This document shows, piece by piece, positions 29,321 through 39,263 of a stretch of 64,000 nucleotides of DNA (its first letter is position 1; each line of letters opens with the position of its first letter). The translations under genes were made by a program, and so were the position numbers. The stretch lies in NCBI GenBank assembly GCA_018402735.1, contig JAGYIF010000001.1:124001-188000 (forward strand), read 5' to 3'. Under the pieces are notes generated by a model. It saw only the letters and a program-made list of their open reading frames with translations, was not told the origin of the DNA and did no database searches. This DNA is from Pelagibacteraceae bacterium (GTDB taxonomy: Bacteria > Pseudomonadota > Alphaproteobacteria > Pelagibacterales > Pelagibacteraceae).

Positions 29321-30058
29321 TCAAGCCATATACATACCACCATTTATATGTATGGTTTCTCCTGTAATATAACTAGACATATCAGAAGCTAAAAATATTA
29401 CTCCATTTGCAATATCATTGCCTACTCCCATTTTTCCCATTGGAATATTGTTTAACAAAATAGCTTTTTGATCTTCTTTGAGCACTGAGGTCATGTCTGT
29501 TTCTATAAAGCCTGGTGATATGCAATTTACTCTTATATTTTTTTTAGCATACTCTCTGGCTAGTGATTTTGACATTGCTATCAATGCAGCCTTTGAGCTA
29601 GCATAATTAACCTGTCCAGCATTACCTAAGTGAGCAACTACAGAAGTTATATTAATAATCGACCCCTTTTTGTTTTTTAACATCAGTTTTATAGCTTCCT
29701 GAGACATTAAAAAACTAGAGGTCAAGTTTACGTCAATAACTTTTGACCATTCATCTTTGCTCATTCTAATAGCAAGGTTATCTCGAGTAATTCCAGCATT
29801 GTTTATTAAAACATCCAGACCACCAATTTGATGCATGCAGTTTTTAAATAAATTAGTAATCTGATTATGATCTCCAAGATCAAAAGCTTCAATTAAAATT
29901 TTGGGATATTTGCTTTTTGTTTTTTGTAAATTTTCCTTATTTGAACCAATGATTAAAATTTGGGAGCCAAGTGAATATAATTTTTCCAATATGGATAATC
30001 CTATACCTCTTGATCCACCTGTTAAAATTATTTTTTTATCTTTTAAATTTATGTCCAT
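29321..30058 (-). CDS. fabG: 3-oxoacyl-ACP reductase FabG
   Basis: NADPH-dependent reductase of the fatty acid elongation cycle. It is a short-chain dehydrogenase with TGGSRGIGLSI (cofactor), NNAGIT, the catalytic serine in INITSVVAHLG and YxxxK in YASSKAAL. The C-terminus ETIHINGGMYMA is typical of FabG. 245 residues. It lies 4 bases after fabD. Confidence 0.95.
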   Translation of the reverse strand: MDINLKDKKIILTGGSRGIGLSILEKLYSLGSQILIIGSNKENLQKTKSKYPKILIEAFDLGDHNQITNLFKNCMHQIGGLDVLINNAGITRDNLAIRMSKDEWSKVIDVNLTSSFLMSQEAIKLMLKNKKGSIINITSVVAHLGNAGQVNYASSKAALIAMSKSLAREYAKKNIRVNCISPGFIETDMTSVLKEDQKAILLNNIPMGKMGVGNDIANGVIFLASDMSSYITGETIHINGGMYMA

Positions 30059-30062
30059 ATTT

Positions 30063-30983
30063 CTAATTTTTGATATCCTCTAAGTCATTATAACTGTTTA
30101 TTAAAATCTCTTGTTTAAATCTTTTTAGCATACCACTCAGAGCTTTACCTGGTCCAATTTCTAGAAAATCTGTTACAGAATTTTTTAACATATATTCAAT
30201 TATCTCTCTCCATCTAACTCTCTTATAAATTTGCTCAATCAGAAGTTCTTTAATTTGCTTGCTATCAACAACTTCATTGGCACTAACATTTGAAATAATT
30301 GGAATAATTGGATTTTGCAAGTTACAATCTCTTATTAAATCCTTCATATTCTCTGATGCTGGCATCATTAATTTGCAGTGAAATGGAGCTGACACAGACA
30401 AAAATATACTTTTTTTATAAATTTTGTTTTTGATATCCAAAGTACATTTTTCAACTTCTAATTTTTTTCCGCTTATAACAATTTGTCCAGGGCAGTTATC
30501 ATTTGAAATTTCAATTGATGAGTAACTATTTTCGTTTATAATTAATTCAATTTCATTTACTTCTGCTCCAAGTATTGCGGCCATACTTCCTTCTCCTGGA
30601 GCAACTGCAGTTTGCATAAACTCACCTCTAGATCTAAGAATTTTGGCAGCATCAACAAGTGAAAGAGATCCTGCGCAAACTAAAGCTGTATACTCTCCCA
30701 GTGAATGACCAGCACAATAAGAAAAATTTTCAATTTTTATATTGTGTTGTTTTTGCAAAACTCTAAAAATAGCAACACCAGTTGTCATTATTGCTGGTTG
30801 TGTGTTTGTAGTTAAATTTATATCTCCTTTGCCTTCATTGAATATAATATCACTTAATTTTAATTTTAAAGCCTCATCTACCTCGTGATAAGTATCTTTG
30901 GCTTCTTGATAAGAATTATAAAGATCGAGGCCCATACCCACGTATTGAGAACCTTGACCAGGAAATAATATGGATTTTTTCAA
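30063..30983 (-). CDS. fabD: Malonyl-CoA:ACP transacylase
   Basis: Loads malonyl groups onto ACP. PGQGSQYVGMG starts the acyltransferase fold, the nucleophile is in AGHSLGEYTAL, and the catalytic His is in SAPFHCKLM. The C-terminal FLEIGPGKALSGMLKR is typical. 306 residues. It heads fabD-fabG-acpP-gmk on the minus strand and is divergent from rpsF across 82 bases. Confidence 0.95.
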   Translation of the reverse strand: MKKSILFPGQGSQYVGMGLDLYNSYQEAKDTYHEVDEALKLKLSDIIFNEGKGDINLTTNTQPAIMTTGVAIFRVLQKQHNIKIENFSYCAGHSLGEYTALVCAGSLSLVDAAKILRSRGEFMQTAVAPGEGSMAAILGAEVNEIELIINENSYSSIEISNDNCPGQIVISGKKLEVEKCTLDIKNKIYKKSIFLSVSAPFHCKLMMPASENMKDLIRDCNLQNPIIPIISNVSANEVVDSKQIKELLIEQIYKRVRWREIIEYMLKNSVTDFLEIGPGKALSGMLKRFKQEILINSYNDLEDIKN

Positions 30984-31065
30984 TGTTCTAATTTTTTAAT
31001 ATATCTTGATAAGATATGCATAATATTATAATTAACAACTTTTTTTAACAATAAAACTTAAACTA

Positions 31066-31389
31066 ATGAACTATTACGAACACACTTATATTACAACTCC
31101 TGAACTAAGCACTCAAGAGATCGACTCTATAAGAAAAAAAATTACTGATATTCTTGAAAAAAATGAAAGTAAAATTGTTAAAGAAGAAGATTGGGGAATT
31201 CGCACTTTAGCTTATCCCATAAATAAAAGTACCAAGGGCAAATATAGTAATATTTATATCGAAGGCAATAATAAGGTTATTAAAGAAATTGAACAATTTG
31301 AAAGATATGATGACAGAGTAATAAAATTTTTATCTATAAAAATAAAAAAAATTCCTGAGGAAAATTCTGAACTGGTAAAAACAGCGTAA
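31066..31389 (+). CDS. rpsF: 30S ribosomal protein S6
   Basis: 107-residue S6 with the usual [13 protein letters not shown] start, [19 protein letters not shown] in the middle and [17 protein letters not shown]. It is the first gene of rpsF-rpsR-rplI and its stop overlaps the rpsR start by 1 base. Confidence 0.95.
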   Translation: MNYYEHTYITTPELSTQEIDSIRKKITDILEKNESKIVKEEDWGIRTLAYPINKSTKGKYSNIYIEGNNKVIKEIEQFERYDDRVIKFLSIKIKKIPEENSELVKTA

Positions 31390-31670
31390 TGATGAAAAGA
31401 AAAAAAGATAAAAAAAAGTTCAATAAAGGCGGTGCTAACTCATTATTTAATAAAAGCAATCAAAGACAAACTAAGTCTTGTCCACTAAGTGGCAAGAACG
31501 CTCCAGAAATTAATTATAAAAATCTTAAATTATTAAAAAAATATGTTTCTGATACTGCAAAAATTCTTCCAAGCAGAATTACAAATGTATCTTTAGGAAA
31601 GCAAAGAGCTCTTTCAAAGGAAATAAAAAAAGCAAGAGTGTTAGCTTTAATGCCTTACGTTGGTAATTAA
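31389..31670 (+). CDS. rpsR: 30S ribosomal protein S18
   Basis: 93 residues. The core [23 protein letters not shown] and [23 protein letters not shown] match S18. The N-terminal 25 residues are a lysine-rich extension. An ATG one codon later is an equally good start. It binds beside S6 on the platform of the small subunit. Confidence 0.95.
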   Translation: MMKRKKDKKKFNKGGANSLFNKSNQRQTKSCPLSGKNAPEINYKNLKLLKKYVSDTAKILPSRITNVSLGKQRALSKEIKKARVLALMPYVGN

Positions 31671-31671
31671 T

Positions 31672-32124
31672 ATGCAAGTAATTCTTTTAGAAAATATTAA
31701 AAAATTAGGTGCGATTGGAGAAAAAGTTACCGTAAGCGACGGTTATGGTAGAAATTTTTTATTAAAAAATAAAAAAGCTCTTATAGCTAACAAAAAAAAC
31801 ATAGAACTGTTCGAAAAACAAAAATCTGAAATTAATAAAAAAAATGAAATAGAAAAAAATAAAGCAAAAGAAATTTATAATATTATTCACAAAGCTGAAC
31901 TAGAAATACAAAAAGAAGCAATGGAAAATGGTCAACTATATGGTTCCATTAGCATCAAAGAAGTTATTGCATTAGTAAAAGCTCATAAAAATGTTGAAAC
32001 TTCTGCAGAAAAAATTGAGATTAAAGGTCAAATTAAAACTACTGGTATTTCTAAAATTTATATCAATTTACATGCTGACGTGCAGGCAGTTATCAACCTA
32101 AACGTTAAACCAAAAGTAGAATAA
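31672..32124 (+). CDS. rplI: 50S ribosomal protein L9
   Basis: 150 residues when started at the ATG at 31672 (MQVILLENIKKLGAIG), the conserved L9 N-terminus; the track start at 31660 adds four unlikely residues and would overlap rpsR. It has the long central helix rich in lysine and glutamate and a C-terminal domain (QLYGSISIKEVI). It closes the rpsF-rpsR-rplI operon, followed by an AT-rich inverted repeat. Confidence 0.95.
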   Translation: MQVILLENIKKLGAIGEKVTVSDGYGRNFLLKNKKALIANKKNIELFEKQKSEINKKNEIEKNKAKEIYNIIHKAELEIQKEAMENGQLYGSISIKEVIALVKAHKNVETSAEKIEIKGQIKTTGISKIYINLHADVQAVINLNVKPKVE

Positions 32125-32134
32125 CAAGTTTCTA

Positions 32135-32167
32135 TTTAATTAACTTTTCCACAAAAAATTAATTAAA
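32135..32167. repeat. AT-rich inverted repeat between rplI and dnaB
   Basis: TTTAATTAA (32135-32143) and TTAATTAAA (32159-32167) are exact inverted copies. The stem can extend inward through TTTT/AAAA past one mismatch, leaving a CCAC-type loop. It sits where an rpsF operon terminator or a dnaB leader element would be. There is no clear U-tract after it, so a standard terminator is uncertain. Confidence 0.35.
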
Positions 32168-32210
32168 CATTAGATTGAAGATCGCATGTCATCTAATACA
32201 ACTCTAGTAA

Positions 32211-33632
32211 ATGAGTTCTCTAAAAAACATTGAAATATTATCAAATCTAAATGAATCTCCTCAAAATTTAGAGGCAGAGCAAACAGTTTTGGGATCTATA
32301 CTGCTATCAAATGAAATTTATGATGAAATAACAGATATAAACGAAGAATCTTTCTACAATCCTGTTAACAAAAAAATTTACAAGATTATTCATGATTTAA
32401 TGTCCAAAGGATTGCTCGCAAATCCTATAACTTTAAAAAATTTTTTTTCCTCTGAGGATGAACTTAACGAAATTGGAGGTAGCGAATATTTAGTTAAATT
32501 AACAAAATTCTCTACTTCAAAACTACAGATTAAGTATTATGTAAATCTACTTCATGATCTTAAAATAAGAAGAAGTTTGATTGATATTTCAAGAGAAACT
32601 TTAGACGAAGCGCTTAATAAAAATTCTGAAATAAATGCTGAGCAAATTATAGAATCGGCTGAAAAAAAATTATTTGATATTGCTGAAAGAGGAAAATTTA
32701 ATAGATCATATATTGAATTTAAAGAAGCTTTAACTCAAACCATAGCAATGGCATCATCAGCATACAAAAATGAAGAAGGCATAGTTGGTGTACCGAGTGG
32801 ACTTAGAGATTTAGATGACAGGCTAGGAGGTATGCATAATCAAGATTTGATTATTATAGCTGGTAGGCCCTCTATGGGAAAAACAGCATTAGCGACAAAT
32901 ATTGCATTTAATGCATCTAAATCATTGCTTGCTAGAGGAAAAAAATCTTCCATAATTTTTTTTTCTTTAGAAATGTCATCAGAGCAGTTGTCGACAAGAA
33001 TTCTTTCAGAACAATCAAGAATTAAATCTAATGACATTCGAAGAGGAAAAATCAATCAAGATGATTTAGATAAGTTTGTTGAAACTTCTAGGAATTTAGA
33101 AAATCTTCCGTTGTTTATTGATGATACCCCAGCAATAACCATATCAACATTAAGCAATCGTGCTCGAAGAATTAAAAGATTACACGGACTTGATCTGGTG
33201 ATTGTTGATTATATTCAACTTATGAAATCTGGAAACTACAGAAATGAAGGAAGAGTTCAAGAAGTTGCAGAAATTACACAAGGCTTAAAAGCTCTTGCTA
33301 AAGAATTGGACGTACCTATTCTGGCCCTTTCACAACTATCTAGGGCCGTTGAGCAGAGGGACGATAAGAAGCCACAATTATCGGATTTGAGAGAATCTGG
33401 ATCAATAGAGCAAGATGCTGATGTAGTAATGTTTGTTTATAGAGAAGAATATTACCTTGAAAAATTAGAGCCAAGAGTTGGAACAGCAGAACACGTTGAG
33501 TGGCAAGAAAAAATGAATCTGGTACATAATTTGGCAGAATTAATTATTGGAAAACAAAGACACGGTCCTACTGGTGTAATTAGGCTAGAATTTGAAAGTG
33601 CTTTTACCAAATTTAAAGATGCTCAGTCATAA
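32211..33632 (+). CDS. dnaB: Replicative DNA helicase DnaB
   Basis: Hexameric 5'-3' fork helicase. The N-terminal primase-interacting domain (SPQNLEAEQTVLGSILLS) is followed by a RecA-like C-terminal domain with Walker A AGRPSMGKTALA, Walker B LVIVDYIQLM and LSQLSRAVEQR. The 473 residues are normal and there is no intein. It follows the S6/S18/L9 operon and precedes alr, a conserved order. Confidence 0.96.
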   Translation: MSSLKNIEILSNLNESPQNLEAEQTVLGSILLSNEIYDEITDINEESFYNPVNKKIYKIIHDLMSKGLLANPITLKNFFSSEDELNEIGGSEYLVKLTKFSTSKLQIKYYVNLLHDLKIRRSLIDISRETLDEALNKNSEINAEQIIESAEKKLFDIAERGKFNRSYIEFKEALTQTIAMASSAYKNEEGIVGVPSGLRDLDDRLGGMHNQDLIIIAGRPSMGKTALATNIAFNASKSLLARGKKSSIIFFSLEMSSEQLSTRILSEQSRIKSNDIRRGKINQDDLDKFVETSRNLENLPLFIDDTPAITISTLSNRARRIKRLHGLDLVIVDYIQLMKSGNYRNEGRVQEVAEITQGLKALAKELDVPILALSQLSRAVEQRDDKKPQLSDLRESGSIEQDADVVMFVYREEYYLEKLEPRVGTAEHVEWQEKMNLVHNLAELIIGKQRHGPTGVIRLEFESAFTKFKDAQS

Positions 33633-33683
33633 AATCTTGGTTACAGATATATAGAAATCCACTATATAAATATCATTTAACAC

Positions 33684-34760
33684 ATGAACTTTTCTACTGG
33701 GCAAGTCGCAATTGATTTAAAGTCTATTAAAAATAATTATTTATTTTTAAAGAATTTTTGCAAACCTGCGGAAATTGCTGCTACAGTTAAGGCTTCAAGT
33801 TATGGTCTGGGCGGAGAAAATAAGATTGTAGAAACGTTAGTTAAAGTCAAGTGTAATAAATTTTTTGTCGCCAATATTGTTGAAGCTTTAAAAATTAGAA
33901 AAAAATTTAAATCTATAAATATTTTTGTTCTTAATGGACTAAACAAAAATGAAGAAAAAGTATTTTTTGATAATAACATAACTCCTGTCCTTAATAACTA
34001 TAATCAATTCGAAAAATGGACTTCTTATTTAAAAAAAAATCACAATATACCTTTAATGCTTCATGTTGATACTGGCATGAATAGATTGGGCTTTCAAAAA
34101 AGTGATATTGAAAAATTAAAAAAAAGTAGAAAAAAATTACAGCAATTTAAAAATGTTACTATAATGAGTCATTTAGCTTGTGCTGATGATAAAAATAATG
34201 AATTTAATTTAGAACAAAAAAAATATTTTGACCAAATTAAAAAAGAATTTCCAGAGTGCAAATATAGTTTAGCAGCTTCTGGTGGCATATTTTTAGGAAA
34301 ACAATACCATTATGATATGGTTAGACCTGGAATTAGTCTTTATGGTGGAAAGAGAACTTTTCATAGGAAAATCAAACACGCCGTTACCTTAAAAGCTCCT
34401 ATTATTCAAATTAATGAAGTAAAAAAAGGTGAGTCGATCGGATATTCAAGAACGTACTACGCAAAAGAAAACATTAATACTGCAACAATTTCCATTGGTT
34501 ACGCTGATGGTATGAATATAAGATTAACAAACAAAGGTTATTTTCATTTTAAGAAAAAAAAAATTCCAATAATAGGAAGGGTTTCTATGGATTTAATTGT
34601 TTTAAATATAACTAAATTTAAAAATAAGTTAAAAGTAGGTGATTACATAGAGATATACAACAAAGACTACACAATAGACGATTTTGCTAAACAATCAGGT
34701 ACAATTCCTTACAGGATTATTACTTGTATGTCGTCACGATATGATAAAAAATATATATAG
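33684..34760 (+). CDS. alr: Alanine racemase
   Basis: PLP enzyme producing D-alanine for peptidoglycan. The PLP lysine is in AATVKASSYGLG (the usual VKADAYG), and the second catalytic residue is the tyrosine in SIGYSRTYYAKE. VDTGMNRLGF, MVRPGISLYGG and GRVSMDLIVL also fit. 358 residues. It lies 15 bases upstream of the RND-type gene. Confidence 0.95.
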   Translation: MNFSTGQVAIDLKSIKNNYLFLKNFCKPAEIAATVKASSYGLGGENKIVETLVKVKCNKFFVANIVEALKIRKKFKSINIFVLNGLNKNEEKVFFDNNITPVLNNYNQFEKWTSYLKKNHNIPLMLHVDTGMNRLGFQKSDIEKLKKSRKKLQQFKNVTIMSHLACADDKNNEFNLEQKKYFDQIKKEFPECKYSLAASGGIFLGKQYHYDMVRPGISLYGGKRTFHRKIKHAVTLKAPIIQINEVKKGESIGYSRTYYAKENINTATISIGYADGMNIRLTNKGYFHFKKKKIPIIGRVSMDLIVLNITKFKNKLKVGDYIEIYNKDYTIDDFAKQSGTIPYRIITCMSSRYDKKYI

Positions 34761-34775
34761 ATAAGGTAATTTTCT

Positions 34776-37244
34776 ATGTATAAAAATATAATTTCTTTTC
34801 CTAAAATTATCATACTTGTAATTTCAATAATAGTTCTGAGCTCCTTGTATTTTGCAAAGGATTTTAAATTAGATGCTTCAGCAGATACTCTATTATTGGA
34901 AAATGACCCTGATCTGAAATATCTTAGAGAAATAAACAAGCGGTATGGATCTGAAGATTTTTTCATTTTAACTTATGAACCCAAAGGACCTACAGATAAA
35001 AATTCAATTTTAGAATTGGAACAATTTACCAAAAAAATTAATGAATTACCGTGGGTTAGTAAAACTATAAGTGTAATAAATGCTCCCCTACTTCAAAGCT
35101 CAGACGAACCCTTAATTGATAGAATCCAAAATCTAAAGTTCATAACAAATTCTGAAATTGATCTTGACACAGCACTAAGCGAACTGACCAAAAGCTCGGT
35201 ATATAAAAATTTAATTATTAGCCCTGATGCTAAAACATTTGGAATTGTTGTTTATCTTAAAGATAATATCGAATATTTAAAAAAAATATCAGAAAAATCT
35301 GTGCTACTTACGCTTCAACAATCTGGAAAACTGAAAGATTTAGAAATTCAAAAGTTGCATCGAGTAAATATTGATCTTGATAAATTTAAAAAAGAACAAG
35401 GACAGCTTATTTCAAAATACAATCAAACAATTAAAAATTTAATAAAAGATCAGAATCAATTTGCTACCATAAGACTTAGTGGAATTCCCATGATAGCTGA
35501 CGACATGATCTCTTTTATAAAAAAAGATATTGTTATTTTTGGCTTTGGTGTTTTTGCATTTATTATATTTATACTATGGACTATCTTTAGAGATTTTAAA
35601 TGGGTAGCACTTCCGCTTATTAATTGTTTTGTTTCTATCATAATTATGGTTGGATTTTTAGGAGCTTTAGATTGGAAAGTTACCGTTATATCCTCTAATT
35701 TTATTGCGTTAATGCTTATACTGACAATTTCGATGAATATTCATTATCTTGTTAGGTATATGCAAAATAAAAATGAACATTCTGAAGTTTCACTTACTGA
35801 TCTTATCGTTAAGACTTCGTCAAATATTTTTTACCCAATTTTTTATGCGGTTCTAACTACTATTTGCGCTTTTATGTCCTTAATATTTAGCGATATAAAG
35901 CCGGTAATAGATTTTGGTTGGATGATGACATACGGTCTCCTAGTCTCTTTTGCCTTATCTTTTTTGCTCTTGCCATCTTTGATTCTAATCTTCAAACCCC
36001 AAGTTTCTACTAACATCAAAGAAAGTAAGTCAAAATTTGCAGAGATTCTCGCCTATATATCTACAAAATTTTCCTCTTCCATTTATGTTTTCTCAACTAT
36101 TCTTTTTGTTTTTTCCATTTATGGGATCAGTAAACTAAAAGTAGAAAACAGCTTTATCAATTACTTCAGTAGCAAAACAGAAATATATAAAGGCATGAAG
36201 AATATAGATGAAAAACTAGGAGGAACGACGCCCCTTGAAATTATTTTAAAATTTAAAAATACTAGTGTTGTAAATAATGAGGATGATTTTTTAGGATCAA
36301 ATAGTAAAGAAGATGACTACCTTGGAGAAGCCAAACAAAAACTATACGACGATAAGTATAAATACTGGTTTACTAGAGATAAAATTGAAAAAATTATATC
36401 TGTTCATAAATACTTAGAAAAAAATCCTGATATTGGAAAAGTTCTGTCTTTCTCATCAATACTCGATATCGCTGAGAGTCTAAATAAGAACAAGCCTCTT
36501 GGTAGCTTAGAAATGGGAGTGCTGTACAATAAGCTACCTGAAGATATTAAAAAAAATATCATAAATCCTTATATTTCCATAGATAATGACGAAGCTAGGA
36601 TTACTATGAGAGTTCTTGATTCAAAGCCAGATTTAAGAAGAAAAGAATTAATAGAAAAAATAAACTACGACCTACAAAACAAATTTTCATTCAAAGAAGA
36701 TGAGTACAAGATTACTGGTGTTCTGGTCATATTTAATAATTTACTTCAAAGCCTTTTTGACTCACAAATCAAAACCTTGGGCATTGTTATGCTGGGTATA
36801 TTTTTAATGTTTTTAATACTTTTTAAATCATTAATTTATTCATTGATTGGAACTATTCCCAATTTTATAGCTGCTTTTTTTGTCTTGGGATTTATAGGTG
36901 CTTTAAACATACCTCTAGACATGATGACAATAACTATAGCTGCAATTACGATTGGTATTGCTGTAGACAATAGCATTCATTACATTTTCAGATTTAGAGA
37001 AGAAATGAAAAATAACAAAACAAAAAATGAAATCATTTATATTTGCCACCATAGTGTAGGAAAAGCAATTATTAGCACTTCCGTAACGATAGTCTTTGGA
37101 TTTTCTATTTTAGGTCTTTCAAATTTTATTCCTACAATTTACTTTGGTCTCTTCACAGGATTGGCTATGATTACAGCATTAATTTTAGTTTTAACATTAC
37201 TACCAAGGCTGCTTATTCAATTTGCTCCAAAAAATAATGGATAG
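34776..37244 (+). CDS. RND/MMPL-family transporter (HpnN-like exporter)
   Basis: 822-residue membrane protein with the duplicated RND layout: helix 1 (IIILVISIIVLSSLYFA), a large periplasmic loop, five or six helices (about 245-400), a second helix near 435-455, another periplasmic loop and a closing helix bundle. The N-terminal SADTLLLENDPDLKYLREINKRYG and the helix pair ITIGIAVDNSIHYIFRFREE fit the MMPL/SSD-like lipid exporters. The substrate is unknown; lipids or hopanoids are exported by relatives. It overlaps cvpA by 8 bases. Confidence 0.8.
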   Translation: MYKNIISFPKIIILVISIIVLSSLYFAKDFKLDASADTLLLENDPDLKYLREINKRYGSEDFFILTYEPKGPTDKNSILELEQFTKKINELPWVSKTISVINAPLLQSSDEPLIDRIQNLKFITNSEIDLDTALSELTKSSVYKNLIISPDAKTFGIVVYLKDNIEYLKKISEKSVLLTLQQSGKLKDLEIQKLHRVNIDLDKFKKEQGQLISKYNQTIKNLIKDQNQFATIRLSGIPMIADDMISFIKKDIVIFGFGVFAFIIFILWTIFRDFKWVALPLINCFVSIIIMVGFLGALDWKVTVISSNFIALMLILTISMNIHYLVRYMQNKNEHSEVSLTDLIVKTSSNIFYPIFYAVLTTICAFMSLIFSDIKPVIDFGWMMTYGLLVSFALSFLLLPSLILIFKPQVSTNIKESKSKFAEILAYISTKFSSSIYVFSTILFVFSIYGISKLKVENSFINYFSSKTEIYKGMKNIDEKLGGTTPLEIILKFKNTSVVNNEDDFLGSNSKEDDYLGEAKQKLYDDKYKYWFTRDKIEKIISVHKYLEKNPDIGKVLSFSSILDIAESLNKNKPLGSLEMGVLYNKLPEDIKKNIINPYISIDNDEARITMRVLDSKPDLRRKELIEKINYDLQNKFSFKEDEYKITGVLVIFNNLLQSLFDSQIKTLGIVMLGIFLMFLILFKSLIYSLIGTIPNFIAAFFVLGFIGALNIPLDMMTITIAAITIGIAVDNSIHYIFRFREEMKNNKTKNEIIYICHHSVGKAIISTSVTIVFGFSILGLSNFIPTIYFGLFTGLAMITALILVLTLLPRLLIQFAPKNNG

Positions 37245-37788
37245 TTTTTTAGATTTAATAAAAACATTATCAATAATTGATTTTATATTTATTGCTATCT
37301 TAATATTAAATTCACTCCTATCTCTAAACAATGGTTTTGTATTAAGCCTATTATCTTTTTTAAAATGGATTTTTGCTTTAATATCTGTAAAAATATTCTT
37401 ACCTATCCTAACCCCTTATACAGAAAGTTTTATAAAGTCAGAATTCACTCATGATATGCTGTTTGGTAGTATTATTTTCATACTCTCGGTTTTTTTTATT
37501 ATTCTAATTTCTAAAGGATTAAAAAAAACTGTATCTTGGACTGGGTTTGGTGGTGTAGATAAATTTTTTGGCTTTATTTTTGGTTTTTTCAAAGGCTATG
37601 TGTATTTTGTTTCAATATTTACTTTATTAAATTTTATTCACCCTTACGATAAATGGAGCTCAAATCTCAATGAAGGAAAGTTCTTTGAATTAATTGTGAT
37701 GGGTCAAAAATTTCTAGAAGAAATCCTTCCGAAAAGATACGAATACATTGATAAAAGCAAAGAAAATGTTGATAAAATTACTAAATGA
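37237..37788 (+). CDS. cvpA: CvpA-family membrane protein
   Basis: 183 residues from the ATG at 37237 (MDSFLDLIKTLSIIDFIFI); the upstream TTG at 37222 would need a longer overlap with the exporter. It has four hydrophobic segments and the motif VDKFFGFIFGFFKGYVY seen in CvpA. The role is not firmly known; the gene is classically placed directly before purF, as here (26-base gap). The RND, cvpA and purF genes likely share transcription. Confidence 0.88.
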   Translation: MDSFLDLIKTLSIIDFIFIAILILNSLLSLNNGFVLSLLSFLKWIFALISVKIFLPILTPYTESFIKSEFTHDMLFGSIIFILSVFFIILISKGLKKTVSWTGFGGVDKFFGFIFGFFKGYVYFVSIFTLLNFIHPYDKWSSNLNEGKFFELIVMGQKFLEEILPKRYEYIDKSKENVDKITK

Positions 37789-37814
37789 CTAATGTCATCT
37801 TTTAATATATTTGA

Positions 37815-39263
37815 ATGCTTGTGTTAGACGATAGATTAAGAGAAGAGTGCGGAGTTTTTGGAGTTTATAATCACAAAGATGCTGCCACTTTAACTGCTCT
37901 AGGTTTGCATGCTCTGCAACACAGAGGTCAAGAAGCATGCGGAATTAATACATTTGATGGAAAGCATTTTTACTCGGTAAAGAGAAGAGGTTTGGTTGGT
38001 GACAATTTTACAAGTAAAAAAATAATTGATCAATTACCAGGTAGTGCTGCAATAGGTCATAATCGATATTCCACTACTGGTCTTCCTATTATAAGAAACA
38101 TACAGCCTTTTTTTGCAGATTTACACCTTGGTGGTATTAGCATTGCACATAACGGAAACTTGACAAATGCAATTTATATCCGAGAAAGAATGGTTAAGGA
38201 TGGAGCGATATTTCAAACAACTTCAGATACTGAAACAGTAGTTCAATTAATTGCAAAATCAAAAAGAGTTAAAATTATAGATAAAATTATAGATTCTATA
38301 TTTCAAATTCAAGGTGGCTATGCAATGGTCATGTTAACAAATAAAAAACTTATTGGGATTAGAGATCCTTTTGGAATTAGACCTTTGGTATTGGGTAAAT
38401 TAGGAGATTCTTATATTTTTGCATCAGAAACTTGTGCTCTTGATATTATAGGGGCTGAACTGATTAGAGAAGTAGAAAATGGAGAAATAATCATCATTAA
38501 TAAAGACGGTATAGAAAGTGTAAAACCTTTTCCAAAACAAAATCCTCGTCCATGTATTTTTGAATATATATATTTTTCAAGACCAGATAGTGTTGTTGGT
38601 GGTAAAGGAGTTTACGAATATAGAAAAAATCTTGGCAAACAATTAGCAATAGAGAGCCCTAGCGAGGTTGACATCGTATCCTCTGTTCCAGATTCTGGAA
38701 ATCCAGCAGCAATTGGCTACTCGGAGCAATCAAAAATAAAATTTGATATGGGAATCATTAGAAATCATTATGTAGGTAGAACCTTTATTGAACCTACGCA
38801 GCAAATTAGACAGTTGGGAGTGAAGTTAAAACACAATCCGAATAAAGCATTAATTAAAAATAAAAGACTAGTATTAATTGATGACTCAATTGTTAGAGGA
38901 ACAACGTCAAAAAAAATTGTATCTATGCTTTATGATGCCGGCGCAAAAGAAGTTCATATGAAAATTTCTAGCCCTCCAATCAAATACCCTGATTATTATG
39001 GAATTGACACTCCAAATGTCGAAGAATTACTAGCAGCTAATAATAGCATTGAAGAAATGAGAAAAATAATTGGGGTTAAAACTCTATCTTTTTTAAGTAT
39101 AGATGGTGTCTATAAAGCTTTAGGGCATAATAAAAGAGATGATAAAAATCCTCAATTTACAGATCACTGTTTTACAGGAGACTATCCTGTCAAACCTATA
39201 GATTTAAAAAACCAAAATGATAAAAATAACCAGCTTTCTTTATTAAGCAACGTGATTGGCTAG
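37815..39263 (+). CDS. purF: Amidophosphoribosyltransferase
   Basis: First committed step of purine synthesis: PRPP plus glutamine to phosphoribosylamine. The N-terminus MLVLDDRLREECGVFGVYNH contains an 11-residue propeptide before catalytic Cys12, which must be exposed by processing. The PRPP-binding loop is VLIDDSIVRGTTSKKI. CIFEYIYFSRPDS and later cysteines fit the iron-sulfur-type PurF. 482 residues. It converges on the der-like gene with a 4-base overlap. Confidence 0.96.
   Translation: MLVLDDRLREECGVFGVYNHKDAATLTALGLHALQHRGQEACGINTFDGKHFYSVKRRGLVGDNFTSKKIIDQLPGSAAIGHNRYSTTGLPIIRNIQPFFADLHLGGISIAHNGNLTNAIYIRERMVKDGAIFQTTSDTETVVQLIAKSKRVKIIDKIIDSIFQIQGGYAMVMLTNKKLIGIRDPFGIRPLVLGKLGDSYIFASETCALDIIGAELIREVENGEIIIINKDGIESVKPFPKQNPRPCIFEYIYFSRPDSVVGGKGVYEYRKNLGKQLAIESPSEVDIVSSVPDSGNPAAIGYSEQSKIKFDMGIIRNHYVGRTFIEPTQQIRQLGVKLKHNPNKALIKNKRLVLIDDSIVRGTTSKKIVSMLYDAGAKEVHMKISSPPIKYPDYYGIDTPNVEELLAANNSIEEMRKIIGVKTLSFLSIDGVYKALGHNKRDDKNPQFTDHCFTGDYPVKPIDLKNQNDKNNQLSLLSNVIG

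Noticed and set aside
33633-33683. ATATATAG...CTATATA inverted repeat between dnaB and alr
   Set aside because: Short, imperfect and expected by chance in sequence this AT-rich; no T-tract.
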